NCBI GenBank assembly: GCA_964510055.1
Contig: CAZDZY010000008.1
Location: 1-45,264, forward strand
Direction of reading: 5' to 3'
Source: DTFZ01 sp964510055
GTDB taxonomy: Bacteria; Bacillota; Clostridia; Christensenellales; SZUA-584
DNA: 45,264 nucleotides
Positions 1-8,776 of the stretch are shown here, in pieces (position 1 is the stretch's first letter; each line of letters opens with the position of its first letter). The notes under the pieces were generated by a model. The model made no database searches and had not been told where the DNA came from. It was given only the letters and a program-made list of their open reading frames with translations. Both the position numbers and the translations under genes were made by a program.

Positions 1-696
1 ACAAAAAGCGATATTGAGGTGGTGGGGTCTTTGACAAGCCCCGTCGAGGCGGCGGGGATGATAAAAGAATTGCAGCCCGATGCGCTCATAATCGACATGA
101 TAATGCCGGAAGCCGACGGATTGTCGCTGCTCGAGAGGTTCAATACTGCGGAATTTGAGACCATGCCCGCGACTATAGTAGTCTCGGCGGTCGGAAACGA
201 AAAGATGGTAAAGCTGGCCTGCGACCTAGGCGCGAGGTATTACATGATAAAGCCTGTCAACAAGGATATACTTTACCGCCGCATACAGGATATGTTCGGG
301 CACAGGACAATAGTAGCCAAGCGCCCGCCCGCGCCGGTGCGTTCCCGGTCGCTCGACGAAAAGATAACCGCGGTATTCCTGTCTATAGGCATCCCGGCGC
401 ATATAAAGGGTTATCATTTTTTGCGCGAAGCCATAAAGATGGTGGTGAAAGAGCCCGATCTTATAAATTCTATTACAAAGAAACTTTACCCCGGCATAGC
501 TGTGCCTTTCGAGACGAGCGCGAGCAAAGTGGAACGCGCCATAAGGCACGCCATAGAGGTGGCGTGGTCGAGGGGAAAGATAGAGAACATAAACCAGTTC
601 CTCGGCTACAACATATACACGAACAACGACAAGCCGACGAACGGCGAATTTATAGCGCTGATGGCCGATAAGCTCATAATGGACAGGAGCGCGTAA
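1..696 (+). CDS. spo0A: Sporulation master regulator Spo0A, C-terminal part (5' end cut by window)
   Basis: The frame is open from base 1, so the gene begins upstream; the in-frame GTG at 19 is not a credible start. About 231 residues are visible. The receiver domain is missing roughly its first 24 residues compared with B. subtilis Spo0A. The phospho-acceptor Asp lies in LIIDMIMPEADG (visible residue 32) and the Lys of the switch region in MIKPVN. After a linker near visible residue 105, the DNA-binding domain carries the Spo0A recognition-helix block SKVERAIRHAIEVAWSRG, almost identical to the classical protein. Spo0A is phosphorylated through the sporulation phosphorelay, or directly by orphan kinases in Clostridia, and binds 0A boxes to start sporulation. 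A terminator follows directly. Identification is firm; only the N-terminus is unseen. Confidence 0.97.
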   Translation, partial: TKSDIEVVGSLTSPVEAAGMIKELQPDALIIDMIMPEADGLSLLERFNTAEFETMPATIVVSAVGNEKMVKLACDLGARYYMIKPVNKDILYRRIQDMFGHRTIVAKRPPAPVRSRSLDEKITAVFLSIGIPAHIKGYHFLREAIKMVVKEPDLINSITKKLYPGIAVPFETSASKVERAIRHAIEVAWSRGKIENINQFLGYNIYTNNDKPTNGEFIALMADKLIMDRSA

Positions 697-713
697 GAGA
701 AAAAGAAACGGGG

Positions 714-745
714 CCGCACGCTTTAAACAGGCGTGCGGTTTTTAT
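714..745 (+). terminator. Rho-independent terminator of spo0A
   Basis: An 8-bp GC-rich stem, CCGCACGC (714-721) with GCGTGCGG (731-738), has a 9-nt loop and is followed by a T-rich tract. It lies 17 bp after the spo0A stop and marks the border between normal-GC chromosome and the AT-rich island. Confidence 0.9.
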
Positions 746-778
746 TTTGTATTAAATAATTGACTTCAGATAAATATA

Positions 779-807
779 TTGACAGGACATATGAAGCGTT
801 ATATTAT
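779..807 (+). promoter_or_regulatory. Candidate sigma-A promoter in the leader of the metzincin gene
   Basis: TTGACA (779-784) and TATTAT (802-807) are separated by exactly 17 bp. It sits about 270 bp ahead of the metzincin start, implying a long leader; the AT-rich context lowers specificity. The rest of the 745-1075 gap holds no credible gene: only a 9-codon ORF at 923-949 with an AGAGGTG-type ribosome site, and a weaker promoter-like TTGACC at 1021. Confidence 0.5.
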
Positions 808-1075
808 AGAAATATCTAAAAAGATAAACCAAAAATGTCAACAGACGTAAATAGAAATTGCTTAAATAGATTATTACATCATTATTTAAACTTTATTCAC
901 AGAATATAACAGAGGTGTGTCTATGAGAGTATCAAAAAATCCTTTTTAAAAAGTTATCGGCAGGGAATACTACCTGAAAAAATCCAATTAAGAAATCATT
1001 TATGTTTTGCAGTTAATATTTTGACCTATCAGGTGTTTTTTACCTTAGTTTTATCTACAAAGGGGTGAATTTCAA

Positions 1076-3117
1076 GTGAAAAAGAGATATATAAATATAA
1101 TTCTTGCAATATTAATGCTTTGTTTGGTGATTTTTCTGGTAAATCCGCAAAGTGCTTACGCAGCTTCGGAAGATACACAGCAACAAGCAGGGAGAATGAG
1201 AAACATAATGGAGTTCGATTACCGACAACTGAAACTGCAGGAATTACTACAGGTAGTATATACGCAATTAAAAATACATTAAGTAATCTAGTTATGGACG
1301 TTTATATGGCCAGCACGGCTGCAAATACAGCCGTTATCCAATATGGAAACTACGGAGGAACAAATCAGAAATTTAGATTGTTATATGTCGATAACGGCGA
1401 ATACAAGATTAAACCAATGCACACGACAGACATGGTATTATCATTAAACAGCAGTAAACAATTAGTGATAGATACGGATACAGATGCTGATACAAAACGG
1501 TGGTATATTATTGAATCCGGAAGTAATTATAGCATCGTTAATAAAACTTATTCTTCAGAATTCCTCTCTGTAAACGGAAGTACATCATCGGGCGCCAACA
1601 TTTACTCATCAACAAATTCCAGCGGAGCGACTTGGCAAATAGGATCTGCATTCTACCCGACAACTGAAACTGCAGGAATTACTACAGGTAGTATATACAC
1701 AATTAAAAATACATTAAGTAATCTCATTATGGATGTTTATGCGGCCGCCACGACCTCAAATACATACGTTATTCAATATGGAAGCACCGGGGAAGCGAAT
1801 CAAAAATTTAGAGTGTCATACGTCGGTAACGGTGAGTATAAGATTGAACCAATGCACACTACGGGCATGGTACTAGCCTTAAACAGCAGTAAAAGATTGG
1901 TGATAAGTACTGACACAGATACTTCAACAAAACGGTGGTACATTATTGAATCCGGGAGTAATTACAAAATCGTTAATAAAGCATATTCTTTAGAATTCCT
2001 CTCCGTTAACGGAAGTACAGTATCAGGCGCCAGCATCTATTCATCAACAAATTCCAGCGGAGCGACCTGGCAAATGATGCTTTTGGCCCACACCATATCC
2101 TATAACGGTAATTATAATACAGGCGGGTATGTTCCTGAAAACCAACTGGTTCCAGAGGGCGAATCAATTGAGTTAAACATGAATACAGGGAATTTAACAA
2201 AAGAAGGAGGCGCATTATTAGGCTGGAATACAAACAGCGCCGGAACAGGAGCGCATTATTCGTTAGGCCAAACGATCACCCCCTCTTCAAGTCTTACTCT
2301 TTATGCTGAATGGAGTTATACCATAACCTATGACGGTAATGGCAATACAGGCGGGTCGGCTCCTGCAAGCCAATCGGTTGTGACAGGCCAATCAATAGCG
2401 TTAAGCATGAATACAGGGAATTTAACAAAAACAGATTGCACATTATTAGGCTGGANNNNNNNNNNAAATAGCGCCGGAACAGGAGCGCATTATTCGTTAG
2501 GCGAAACGATCACCCCCTCTTCAAGTCTTACTCTTTATGCTGAATGGAGCGGCCCTTTTACCCAAAAAGATGCACGTATATATTATGACATAACCTGCCC
2601 GTATTCATCGAACGAATTGACAGCGTATTACAATACTGCAGTAGCTTATTTTGATTATGATTTTAATATTATGTTTAATCTAACGAGCGTATCACAATCA
2701 AGCATATTAAACGGAAGCTTGTGTCCAAAAGATATCTGCGATAGTTCTTGCGGCAAAGAAAGTGACTGTAGTGACTGTGGTAGCATGCATCATAAAGGTG
2801 CGTCCAGACTTAATAAACTATTAACGTCAAGCGCTTACTACACGTATAGACTTGTTGGACACAGGGTATGCTTTTATGATACGAGAAATACGCCTCCCAC
2901 TCATGGAGAAGTGGTTGGGGTTGGAGATGTTCCTGGGCGAGACGCTATTACTTCAACATTAAGTTCACAAAATATTGCCAGATCGATTCAACATGAACTT
3001 ACACATAATTTGGGAAGGCTCCATAACACTTGTACACCAGGTCAATTATGTGTTCTTGAAGGTGATATGAATGAATGGTGCGATGCTTGTAGAGCATTTA
3101 TTAATAATAATAGATAG
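1076..3117 (+). CDS. Secreted metzincin-type metalloprotease with ricin-like and InlB repeats (frameshifted near the N-terminus)
   Basis: A GTG start at 1076 follows a strong ribosome site (AAAGGGGTG) and encodes a signal peptide ending near AYA-AS. The reading frame then shifts: the signal peptide is in one frame and the remaining ~630 residues (to 3117) in another. Adding one G to the GGG at 1190-1192 restores a continuous product. The mature protein has two ~130-residue ricin-type beta-trefoil-like repeats (about 1228-1650 and 1660-2080), two InlB/Listeria-Bacteroides repeats (about 2094-2316 and 2322-2550, the second interrupted by 10 Ns), and a Cys-rich C-terminal domain with HELTHNLGRLH (2992-3024), a match to the metzincin zinc motif HExxHxxGxxH. 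Inferred role: a secreted, glycan-binding zinc protease. No LPxTG or other anchor was seen. Base composition is far more AT-rich than the neighbours, suggesting transfer. A lipoprotein gene starts 11 bp downstream. Confidence 0.75.
2094..2550 (+). repeat. Near-identical tandem InlB-type repeats with a 10-N assembly gap
   Basis: Two ~228-bp units are almost identical over long stretches, for example the segment encoding SAGTGAHYSLG and TITPSSSLTLYAEW. Bases 2456-2465 are Ns within the second unit. Aligned to unit one, the gap would need only 4 bases, so the 10 Ns are an arbitrary filler or hide collapsed copies. The true repeat number is unknown. Confidence 0.85.
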
Positions 3118-3128
3118 GAGTATATATT

Positions 3129-3773
3129 ATGAAAATTGCTATTAGTTGTTTAATACTGGCATGTCTATTGGCGAAAATTTGTGGATGCAATAATATGGAA
3201 GAGCCTTCCGCAACAATCTTTAAGGGCAATAATGAGGAAGAAGTGATCAACAAGAATTTAACAGGGGCGAATGTCGAAGCTGAAGAGGTTTCGTTTGTTG
3301 TAAAGTCTGCTGAAGAACTGAAATCAGCAATAAAAAATTCTCGAGTTTCAGGTAATGATAATAAGGTTTATAGTCGAAATAAATTACGAGAAATAGAGTA
3401 TTTCTATGAGCCCGCTGTAAAATTCCATGGTTATGAATTGCTGCAAATCGAAGTAAACGAGCATCGTATTTTTTACTACTACATGCCCAAATCGCTTATG
3501 CAGGATGCTGAATCAGTAATGTTTGATTATGAGAATGGAATAGTGGTTACAGTAGCACGGCTTGAGGGTGCGTTCGAAGACCCATTACAGCCAATAATTG
3601 AGCAGAAAGATATTAAGCCAAATAAAGACAACGTTATTTTTGATAAAAAACATAACTCTTTAACGTGGGTGGTTGATAAGACATGGGTATACATTCAATT
3701 TCCTAAATCGTTTACTCAGTATGAGGAAATGTTAAGCTATTGTAAGGTGGTAAAAGTTATGATAGAAAACTAA
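3129..3773 (+). CDS. Small lipoprotein following the metzincin gene (unknown function)
   Basis: 214 residues. A hydrophobic N-terminus ends in a lipobox-like ICGC, so lipidation at about Cys20 is likely; a mature Asn/Glu-rich linker follows, then a globular region starting near FVVKSAEELKSAI. I do not recognise a named family. It starts 11 bp after the metzincin stop with a TAGGAG ribosome site, so the two are probably co-transcribed. It is a divergent paralogue of the lipoprotein at 4190-4894: both have a (V/Y)xKSxxELKxAI block early in the globular part, a Tyr-rich middle and a C-terminal YCxxxKV(M/D)I end. A role as propeptide-like chaperone, inhibitor or immunity factor for the protease is only a guess from context. 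Confidence 0.75.
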   Translation: MKIAISCLILACLLAKICGCNNMEEPSATIFKGNNEEEVINKNLTGANVEAEEVSFVVKSAEELKSAIKNSRVSGNDNKVYSRNKLREIEYFYEPAVKFHGYELLQIEVNEHRIFYYYMPKSLMQDAESVMFDYENGIVVTVARLEGAFEDPLQPIIEQKDIKPNKDNVIFDKKHNSLTWVVDKTWVYIQFPKSFTQYEEMLSYCKVVKVMIEN

Positions 3774-3776
3774 TAA

Positions 3777-4166
3777 CCTTTTTTAAGACGCAGAGGAGTT
3801 ACCACTTGTGGAACAAATTGCAAGACTCAACACCATAAAGGTATCCTTGGCTTATGCTGGCAGGATACAGCAAACGGAGTAGGCACAGCTAGTATTCAAG
3901 TAACATTTGGCGGTTTTTTTGCTTGCGATGCAGGCGGTGCTGCTGTAGGTGACTATGTATTTATACCCCATGCTACTATTATTAGCTATAACTACGCTAG
4001 GCGTTCAATACAGCACGAGATTTCGCATTTATTCAATTGTAATGATCATTCAGCAGGATCTCAATTTTGTATAATGAGTGGTGGGATGGAGAGTTTACCA
4101 TTTGACAGAGCGGATATATGGTGCACAAACTGCGAAGATTATTATTTTGACCCATTAGCTCAATAA
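3777..4166 (+). pseudogene. Remnant of a second metzincin (C-terminal domain only)
   Basis: The frame opens at 3777, right after the stop of the preceding lipoprotein, and runs to the TAA at 4164-4166, but has no usable start codon or ribosome site. The translation matches the C-terminal domain of the 1076-3117 protein: a Cys-rich HHKG block, RSIQHE, and a Cys-rich end. The zinc motif is altered: HEISHLFNCNDH (4014-4049) has Asn for the conserved Gly and the third His one position later. Two Cys pairs are kept. With no signal peptide or N-terminal repeats it is best read as a decaying duplicate. A frameshifted fusion to upstream sequence is possible but no partner frame was seen. Confidence 0.75.
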
Positions 4167-4189
4167 ATGAGGGTAAGAAAAGAAAGATT

Positions 4190-4894
4190 ATGAGAAAAAA
4201 TATAATTTTATTGATCATCGGAATTGTACTCATATTGGGATTGAGTTCATGTGCTGCTGCGGAGCGAAATTATCCGGGCGTTGACAGTAATGATAAGGTT
4301 GATCAAACTGAGCAGCATTCGTCAACGGCAGCAGAAGAAGCAGATAAAACTGAGGGGCGGATCAGTGAAAATAATTCCAATCCTTCGGGAGCAGTCATGC
4401 CAATATATTTTAAAAGTGAAGGCGAATTAAAAGATGCTATACTAGGGAAAGCAACATTAGGACATGGGCCGTGGAAGCCAGAGGACGTAACAAGCCTTAA
4501 GTACTATTTTATACCTGAAAACCTTCCGAAAGAAAGCAGTTTGTCTAATATAAGTGTACATGAAGTTAATGTAGCGTTTTGCTATCAATTTGATCAATCA
4601 CCGGATGAGTGGATGTCTAACGTGTTTTTGATTGAGTGGTTTAGAACTTTTAAAGCCGGAGATATGAAGGAAAATGTTAAAAAGATGTTTTCTGAAAGCG
4701 AAATCGAACACTATATGGACTATGATATATACGTCTATAAGGTAACAGACGAGCTTGAGAAAAAAGAGTATTTAAGGCAGGATATCTTCTGGGAGCAGAA
4801 TGGGTATGCCTTCCACGCGATTGTTCCGAGTTGGTTCACAAAAGATGATATTGCGAAATATTGTGTCGCCAAGAAGGTTGACATAATTAATTAA
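4190..4894 (+). CDS. Small lipoprotein, paralogue of the one at 3129 (unknown function)
   Basis: 234 residues. The signal sequence has a clear lipobox, LSSC (Cys21), followed by a ~45-residue Ser/Glu-rich linker and a globular domain starting near PIYFKSEGELKDAI. It shares the KSxxELKxAI block, the Tyr-rich centre and the C-terminal KYCVAKKVDI signature with the lipoprotein at 3129-3773. It follows the metzincin remnant by 23 bp, repeating the protease-then-lipoprotein order and showing that the unit was duplicated as a pair. The lipoprotein stayed intact although its protease decayed. The product is expected on the outer face of the membrane. No database family was recognised. Confidence 0.75.
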   Translation: MRKNIILLIIGIVLILGLSSCAAAERNYPGVDSNDKVDQTEQHSSTAAEEADKTEGRISENNSNPSGAVMPIYFKSEGELKDAILGKATLGHGPWKPEDVTSLKYYFIPENLPKESSLSNISVHEVNVAFCYQFDQSPDEWMSNVFLIEWFRTFKAGDMKENVKKMFSESEIEHYMDYDIYVYKVTDELEKKEYLRQDIFWEQNGYAFHAIVPSWFTKDDIAKYCVAKKVDIIN

Positions 4895-4910
4895 AATAAA
4901 ATAATCTGAA

Positions 4911-4940
4911 AACGCTGTATCGCGAGATATGGCGTTTTTT
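4911..4940 (+). terminator. Terminator closing the metzincin-lipoprotein island
   Basis: AACGC (4911-4915) pairs with GCGTT (4932-4936); the stem continues through two G-T pairs and TATC/GATA to a GCGA tetraloop (4922-4925), and a T-tract follows. It lies 17 bp after the last lipoprotein stop. Confidence 0.85.
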
Positions 4941-4999
4941 CATATGCATAGAGGCTGGTACAGGAGAATATTGAGCATAAAGCTTTCAGGCGTATCAAT

Positions 5000-5028
5000 T
5001 GACTATTGCTTTGTTTGCATATAGAATA
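5000..5028 (+). promoter_or_regulatory. Sigma-A promoter of the MazG-like/yybS/gdpP/rplI/dnaB operon
   Basis: TTGACT (5000-5005), a 17-bp spacer and TAGAAT (5023-5028). It lies 52 bp before the first ATG, and no terminator is seen until after dnaB. Confidence 0.7.
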
Positions 5029-5079
5029 TAAACACAGTTAAGAGGTATTGGGTTCATATTTTGTAAGGGTGGTTTTGTT

Positions 5080-5421
5080 ATGCTTCAGACTATGAACGTT
5101 GCCTCTAACGCGAAACTTATCGAGGTACTGAAAGCCGAGTTTATCGGGGAAGCGTCCGACGTTATAAGGGCTTCGCTCTCCCCCAACGGCAGGGAAGAGC
5201 TTATCGACACTCTGGGAGGTACCGTGCTGCTCGCGTATCTCTTAGCGAGAAGGTGCGGCGTGTCGTTTGCCGAGATAGACGCGGAGATACTGAAGAAAGC
5301 GGAAACGGGAATAAAAGAAAAACATATCCTTGAAAGCAATTACGGAGACTTGTCTCTTTTGAAAAAACATTTTGAAAGCGGTATAAGGGGTTTTGGACAG
5401 GATAAAAAGAGGAGACTATAA
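5080..5421 (+). CDS. MazG-like family protein
   Basis: 113 residues with a GGGTGG ribosome site. It resembles the short MazG-like family found in Clostridia (all-alpha NTP pyrophosphohydrolase fold), with the helical block TLGGTVLLAYLLARRCGVSFAEIDAEI followed by an IKEKHILE segment. It probably has nucleotide-house-cleaning activity, but biochemical function for this short group is not established to my knowledge. In Clostridia such genes commonly sit ahead of yybS-gdpP-rplI-dnaB, as here. Its end overlaps the TTG start of the next gene by 29 bp, indicating translational coupling. Confidence 0.7.
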   Translation: MLQTMNVASNAKLIEVLKAEFIGEASDVIRASLSPNGREELIDTLGGTVLLAYLLARRCGVSFAEIDAEILKKAETGIKEKHILESNYGDLSLLKKHFESGIRGFGQDKKRRL

Positions 5422-6385
5422 GGGTGTATTATTAACGTATCTGATGACGTCCGCGCTGCTGTACGCGGGGCTGTATATACCGCCCGTCTTTATCGCGGCG
5501 CCTTTTATGCTCGTCTACTGCACGGCGCGGTACGGAGTCTGGCCCGGGGGGGCGGCCGCGGTTTTAAGCTTTGCCCCAATAGCGTATTTCGGCCTGCATA
5601 CGGCGTATATACTCGCGTCGGCGTTTCTTCCCGCGGCTTTTGTTACAGGCTATATGATAAGGGCAAAAAAGAGGTTCTTTAGCAGCGTGGCGGCGTCGAT
5701 CGCGGCCGCGCTTGCGGGCGCCGCGCTTGTTATCGCTGTTGTTACGCTGCTTACGGGCAAGCCGTTTATTGAAAGCATAACAGACTACATGGGCGCTAAT
5801 ATCTCTTCGCTGGGCAATGAAAGTATATCGTCGCTGTACCAGATAATAAGATATACGGACGTGATTACCGGAGCAATAACCCGGGAAGCGGTGCTCGCCA
5901 CATCCGTTCCGGAAGCGGTGAGGATAATGCGGGAAATGATAAGCGATACGCTCAACATATGGCTTATAACGATGATAGGGCTTTACTCGATGCTCGGCGG
6001 ATTATTGTTTTATACGATACCGAGGGCGGCGGCAAAAAAGAGAATAGAAGTTGCGCCGAATCCCGCGTTCAGCGATTATGCCTTGCCTAAAGGCTTCTGG
6101 GGGGCGTTCGCCCTCTCTTATATTTTCGCGGCCGTCGGGGCGAGTTTGGGATGGGAGCCTTTCGACATGATCGAGACAACGGTTTTTAACCTGTATGTTT
6201 TTGTATTTTCGGTACAGGCGCTCTCCTTTCTTGACTTTATGTACAAGAAACGCAACATGAGCCAAGGCTCAAGGACTGCGCTTCATGTGCTTTCTGTACT
6301 GGTTTTAAGTTTTATACTCTTTTTTATTGGTATAATGGAGAATGTGTTCTCTATCCGCAAGAGGATGGAGGAAAAGGAGGTTTGA
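5393..6385 (+). CDS. YybS-like (DUF2232) integral membrane protein
   Basis: 330 residues with about eight hydrophobic segments, from LLTYLMTSALLYAGLYIPP at the N-terminus to VLVLSFILFFIGIMENVFSI at the C-terminus. It matches the DUF2232/YybS family in length, topology and position directly before gdpP. The start is taken as TTG 5393, preceded by AAGGGG; the next in-frame ATG (5444) would cut into the first membrane segment. Function is unknown; ECF-transporter-like S-component folds have been suggested for related families. The stop at 6383-6385 is one base from the gdpP GTG. Confidence 0.8.
   Translation: MDRIKRGDYKGVLLTYLMTSALLYAGLYIPPVFIAAPFMLVYCTARYGVWPGGAAAVLSFAPIAYFGLHTAYILASAFLPAAFVTGYMIRAKKRFFSSVAASIAAALAGAALVIAVVTLLTGKPFIESITDYMGANISSLGNESISSLYQIIRYTDVITGAITREAVLATSVPEAVRIMREMISDTLNIWLITMIGLYSMLGGLLFYTIPRAAAKKRIEVAPNPAFSDYALPKGFWGAFALSYIFAAVGASLGWEPFDMIETTVFNLYVFVFSVQALSFLDFMYKKRNMSQGSRTALHVLSVLVLSFILFFIGIMENVFSIRKRMEEKEV
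6374..6380 (+). promoter_or_regulatory. Ribosome binding site fixing the gdpP start
   Basis: AAGGAGG at 6374-6380 lies 6 bases before GTG 6387. This places the gdpP start after the yybS stop and rules out the longer ATG-initiated reading from 6342, which would overlap yybS by 44 bp. Confidence 0.85.
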
Positions 6386-6386
6386 T

Positions 6387-8318
6387 GTGGCAAAGGTACG
6401 TTTTCTGACGGCTGATCTCCTTTGCCTCATATGCGCGCTTTTAGCCGCTGCGGTTATAGCGTTTTACAGGAGCGTTTATTTTGGCGTTGTCGTCTCGATC
6501 TTCTGCGCTGCCTTTGTTTCACTGTATATAGTTTTCGGCATACTTCAGAAGGTAAAATGGCAGAAACTCGTAACTTATGCGCTTTCGGATAAAGAAACGT
6601 TCGCGACATACCTCGATACGATGTCTATGCCGCTGGCGCTCACAACAACGCAGGGAAACGTCAAGTGGGCGAACCTCGCGTTCAGGAACATAGCGGGATA
6701 CGGCGCGCTGCGCAGCATAAGCAGGATGATACCCGGCATCGACGTGCCGGATACCGATAAGAAGATATTGATAGGCGGCAGGCCGTATAAGAAAGAGCTT
6801 TTTCCCGTAAAGCACAGGAATAAAGAGATGCTGCTGTACAGGCTCATAGACGTGGAGAACGCCGTTGAAGCGAAAAAGATATACCAGAGCTATCTCCCGG
6901 TGATATGTTATATACAGATAGACAATTACGAAGAGCTTGCGGCGGACGTTCAGCAGACAGAGCTGTCGGCAATGGTGGCGGCGGTGGAAAAAAGGATATC
7001 CGAAATGGCGAAGAGCCTTTCGTCGGTATTTATGAGGACCGACAGGGGCAAGTATATATGCGTTTTTGAAAGGCGGTTCCTTTCGCCGCTCCGGGGCTCG
7101 AAGTTCCGCATACTCGACGACGTAAAGCAGTTAAAGTCAGGCATTTCCCCTACGCTGTCCATAGCCGTAGGCGCGGGCGAGACGCCGGAACAATCGGCGG
7201 ATTTTGCAGGCAGGGCGTTGGAGCTTGCTTTGGGGCGCGGCGGGGACCAGGCCGTTATAAAGCAGGGAGACAAGTTTATTTTCTTCGGGGGCGTTACGAA
7301 GTCGGCATACAGGAGAAGCACGGTAAAATCCCGCATGGTGAGCCATGCGCTCCGAAACCTTATTGAACAGTGCAGCGATGTGTTCATAATGGGGCACAAT
7401 TCGCCCGACCTCGACTGTTTGGGGGCGTCGCTCGGCATAGCGGCGTGCGCAAGGAATGCCGGGAAAGACGTATATCTTGTGATAGACGAGCCCAACCCTT
7501 CGATAATTCCTCTGCTTGAAAGGCTTTCCGGAGTCGAAAGCTATAAAAATTGTATATTGTCGGGGCAGGAAGCGGGGCTCGCCATCAGCCGTTCGAGTTT
7601 GCTCGTACTCGTTGACACTATCATACCCTCGCTTACGGTCTCCCCGGGGCTCATAGAGCTTGCGGAGACTCTCGTGGTGATAGACCATCATTTAAAGGGA
7701 GCGGCGTCCATAGAGGAAGCGGCGCTTTATTACCACGAACCATATGCCTCGTCGGTATCCGAGCTTGTGACTGAGCTTATTCAATATTTCAGCGATGATA
7801 TAAAACCTTTAAGCGTTGAACTGGACGCGCTGCTGTGCGGAATAACTATAGACACCAAAGGCTTCTCGTTCAACACCGGCGCAAGGACTTTCGAAGCAGC
7901 TTCGTATCTTAAAGAGAGCGGCGCAGACTCGGCGGCGGTAAGGCAGCTTACCCAGGACGACCTTGAGACATATAAGAGAAAGACCGAGATAGTCAAGAGC
8001 GCGGAGATACTTGAGAACGGCATAGCGGTGGCGTGCTGCCCGACCGGGCAGAACGCGCCTCTTATAGCGGCGCAGGCTGCGGACGCGCTTCTTACCATAA
8101 GAGGCGTAGGGTCTTCGTTCGTTTTGAGCGACCATGGGGGCGATGTGCTTATAAGCGGCAGGTCACTCGGCGAAGTGAACGTGCAGCTGATACTCGAAAG
8201 CCTCGGCGGCGGCGGCCATGCCACGATGGCCGCGGTTAAGCTTAATGACGTAAGCATCGAGACCGCGCGCCTTCGCTTAAGGGAAGCGGTAAATAACTAT
8301 TTAAGAGAGGGTAAATGA
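6387..8318 (+). CDS. gdpP: Cyclic-di-AMP phosphodiesterase GdpP (YybT)
   Basis: 643 residues from GTG 6387. Two N-terminal membrane helices are followed by a degenerate PAS-like region, a degenerate GGDEF domain (about 6890-7280), and the DHH/DHHA1 phosphoesterase unit. Visible catalytic signatures are MGHNSPDLD (about 7387-7413), the DHH of VIDHHLKG (about 7677-7700) and the DHHA1 glycine motif GGGGH (about 8205-8220). The family hydrolyses c-di-AMP to pApA and so controls potassium, osmolyte and cell-wall homeostasis. It is membrane-bound with the active site in the cytosol. It is coupled tightly to yybS upstream and rplI downstream (1-bp gap). All key metal-binding residues seem intact. 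Confidence 0.93.
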   Translation: MAKVRFLTADLLCLICALLAAAVIAFYRSVYFGVVVSIFCAAFVSLYIVFGILQKVKWQKLVTYALSDKETFATYLDTMSMPLALTTTQGNVKWANLAFRNIAGYGALRSISRMIPGIDVPDTDKKILIGGRPYKKELFPVKHRNKEMLLYRLIDVENAVEAKKIYQSYLPVICYIQIDNYEELAADVQQTELSAMVAAVEKRISEMAKSLSSVFMRTDRGKYICVFERRFLSPLRGSKFRILDDVKQLKSGISPTLSIAVGAGETPEQSADFAGRALELALGRGGDQAVIKQGDKFIFFGGVTKSAYRRSTVKSRMVSHALRNLIEQCSDVFIMGHNSPDLDCLGASLGIAACARNAGKDVYLVIDEPNPSIIPLLERLSGVESYKNCILSGQEAGLAISRSSLLVLVDTIIPSLTVSPGLIELAETLVVIDHHLKGAASIEEAALYYHEPYASSVSELVTELIQYFSDDIKPLSVELDALLCGITIDTKGFSFNTGARTFEAASYLKESGADSAAVRQLTQDDLETYKRKTEIVKSAEILENGIAVACCPTGQNAPLIAAQAADALLTIRGVGSSFVLSDHGGDVLISGRSLGEVNVQLILESLGGGGHATMAAVKLNDVSIETARLRLREAVNNYLREGK

Positions 8319-8319
8319 T

Positions 8320-8772
8320 ATGAAGGTCATATTGACGCAGGACGTTAAAGGCACGGGGCATGCCGGGGAAATAGTGAACGTAAGCGACGGGTATGCGAGA
8401 AACTTCCTGCTGCCCAAAGGGCTCGCCAAACAGGCCTCGGAGCAGAACCTCAACGTAGCGAAGCAGCAGCAAAAAGCCATAGAAAAGAAGCGCATGTTAG
8501 AGCTGCTCTCTGCCGAAGAAGCAGCGAAAAAACTTAAAGACTTAAGAGTTGTGGTCAAGGCGAAGTGCGGCGAGAACGGGCGGTTGTTCGGGTCGGTCAC
8601 GGTGAAGGAAATTGCCGAGGCAATAACTGAACAGCACGGCATAGAGATAGACAAGAAGAAGATAGCGCTGCCCGAGCATATTAAGGAGCTCGGTGAGATG
8701 AAGATGCAGATAAAGGTGCACGCCGGAGTAACGGCAGACATGATACTCAGCGTGGAAGCTGCGGAAGAGTAA
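8320..8772 (+). CDS. rplI: 50S ribosomal protein L9
   Basis: 150 residues, the normal length. The N-terminal domain starts MKVILTQDVKGTGHAGEIVNVSDGYARNFL, the classical bL9 signature, with a long connecting helix and a C-terminal domain ending DMILSVEAAEE. L9 binds 23S rRNA near the L1 stalk and helps keep the reading frame. The ATG overlaps the end of gdpP closely and dnaB begins 4 bp downstream, so L9 is made from the same transcript. Confidence 0.96.
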   Translation: MKVILTQDVKGTGHAGEIVNVSDGYARNFLLPKGLAKQASEQNLNVAKQQQKAIEKKRMLELLSAEEAAKKLKDLRVVVKAKCGENGRLFGSVTVKEIAEAITEQHGIEIDKKKIALPEHIKELGEMKMQIKVHAGVTADMILSVEAAEE

Positions 8773-8776
8773 GCGT

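Noticed and set aside
923..949. 9-codon ORF with a ribosome-site-like AGAGGTG in the metzincin leader
   Set aside because: Too short and AT-rich to call as a gene or leader peptide; no adjacent terminator/antiterminator pair was seen.
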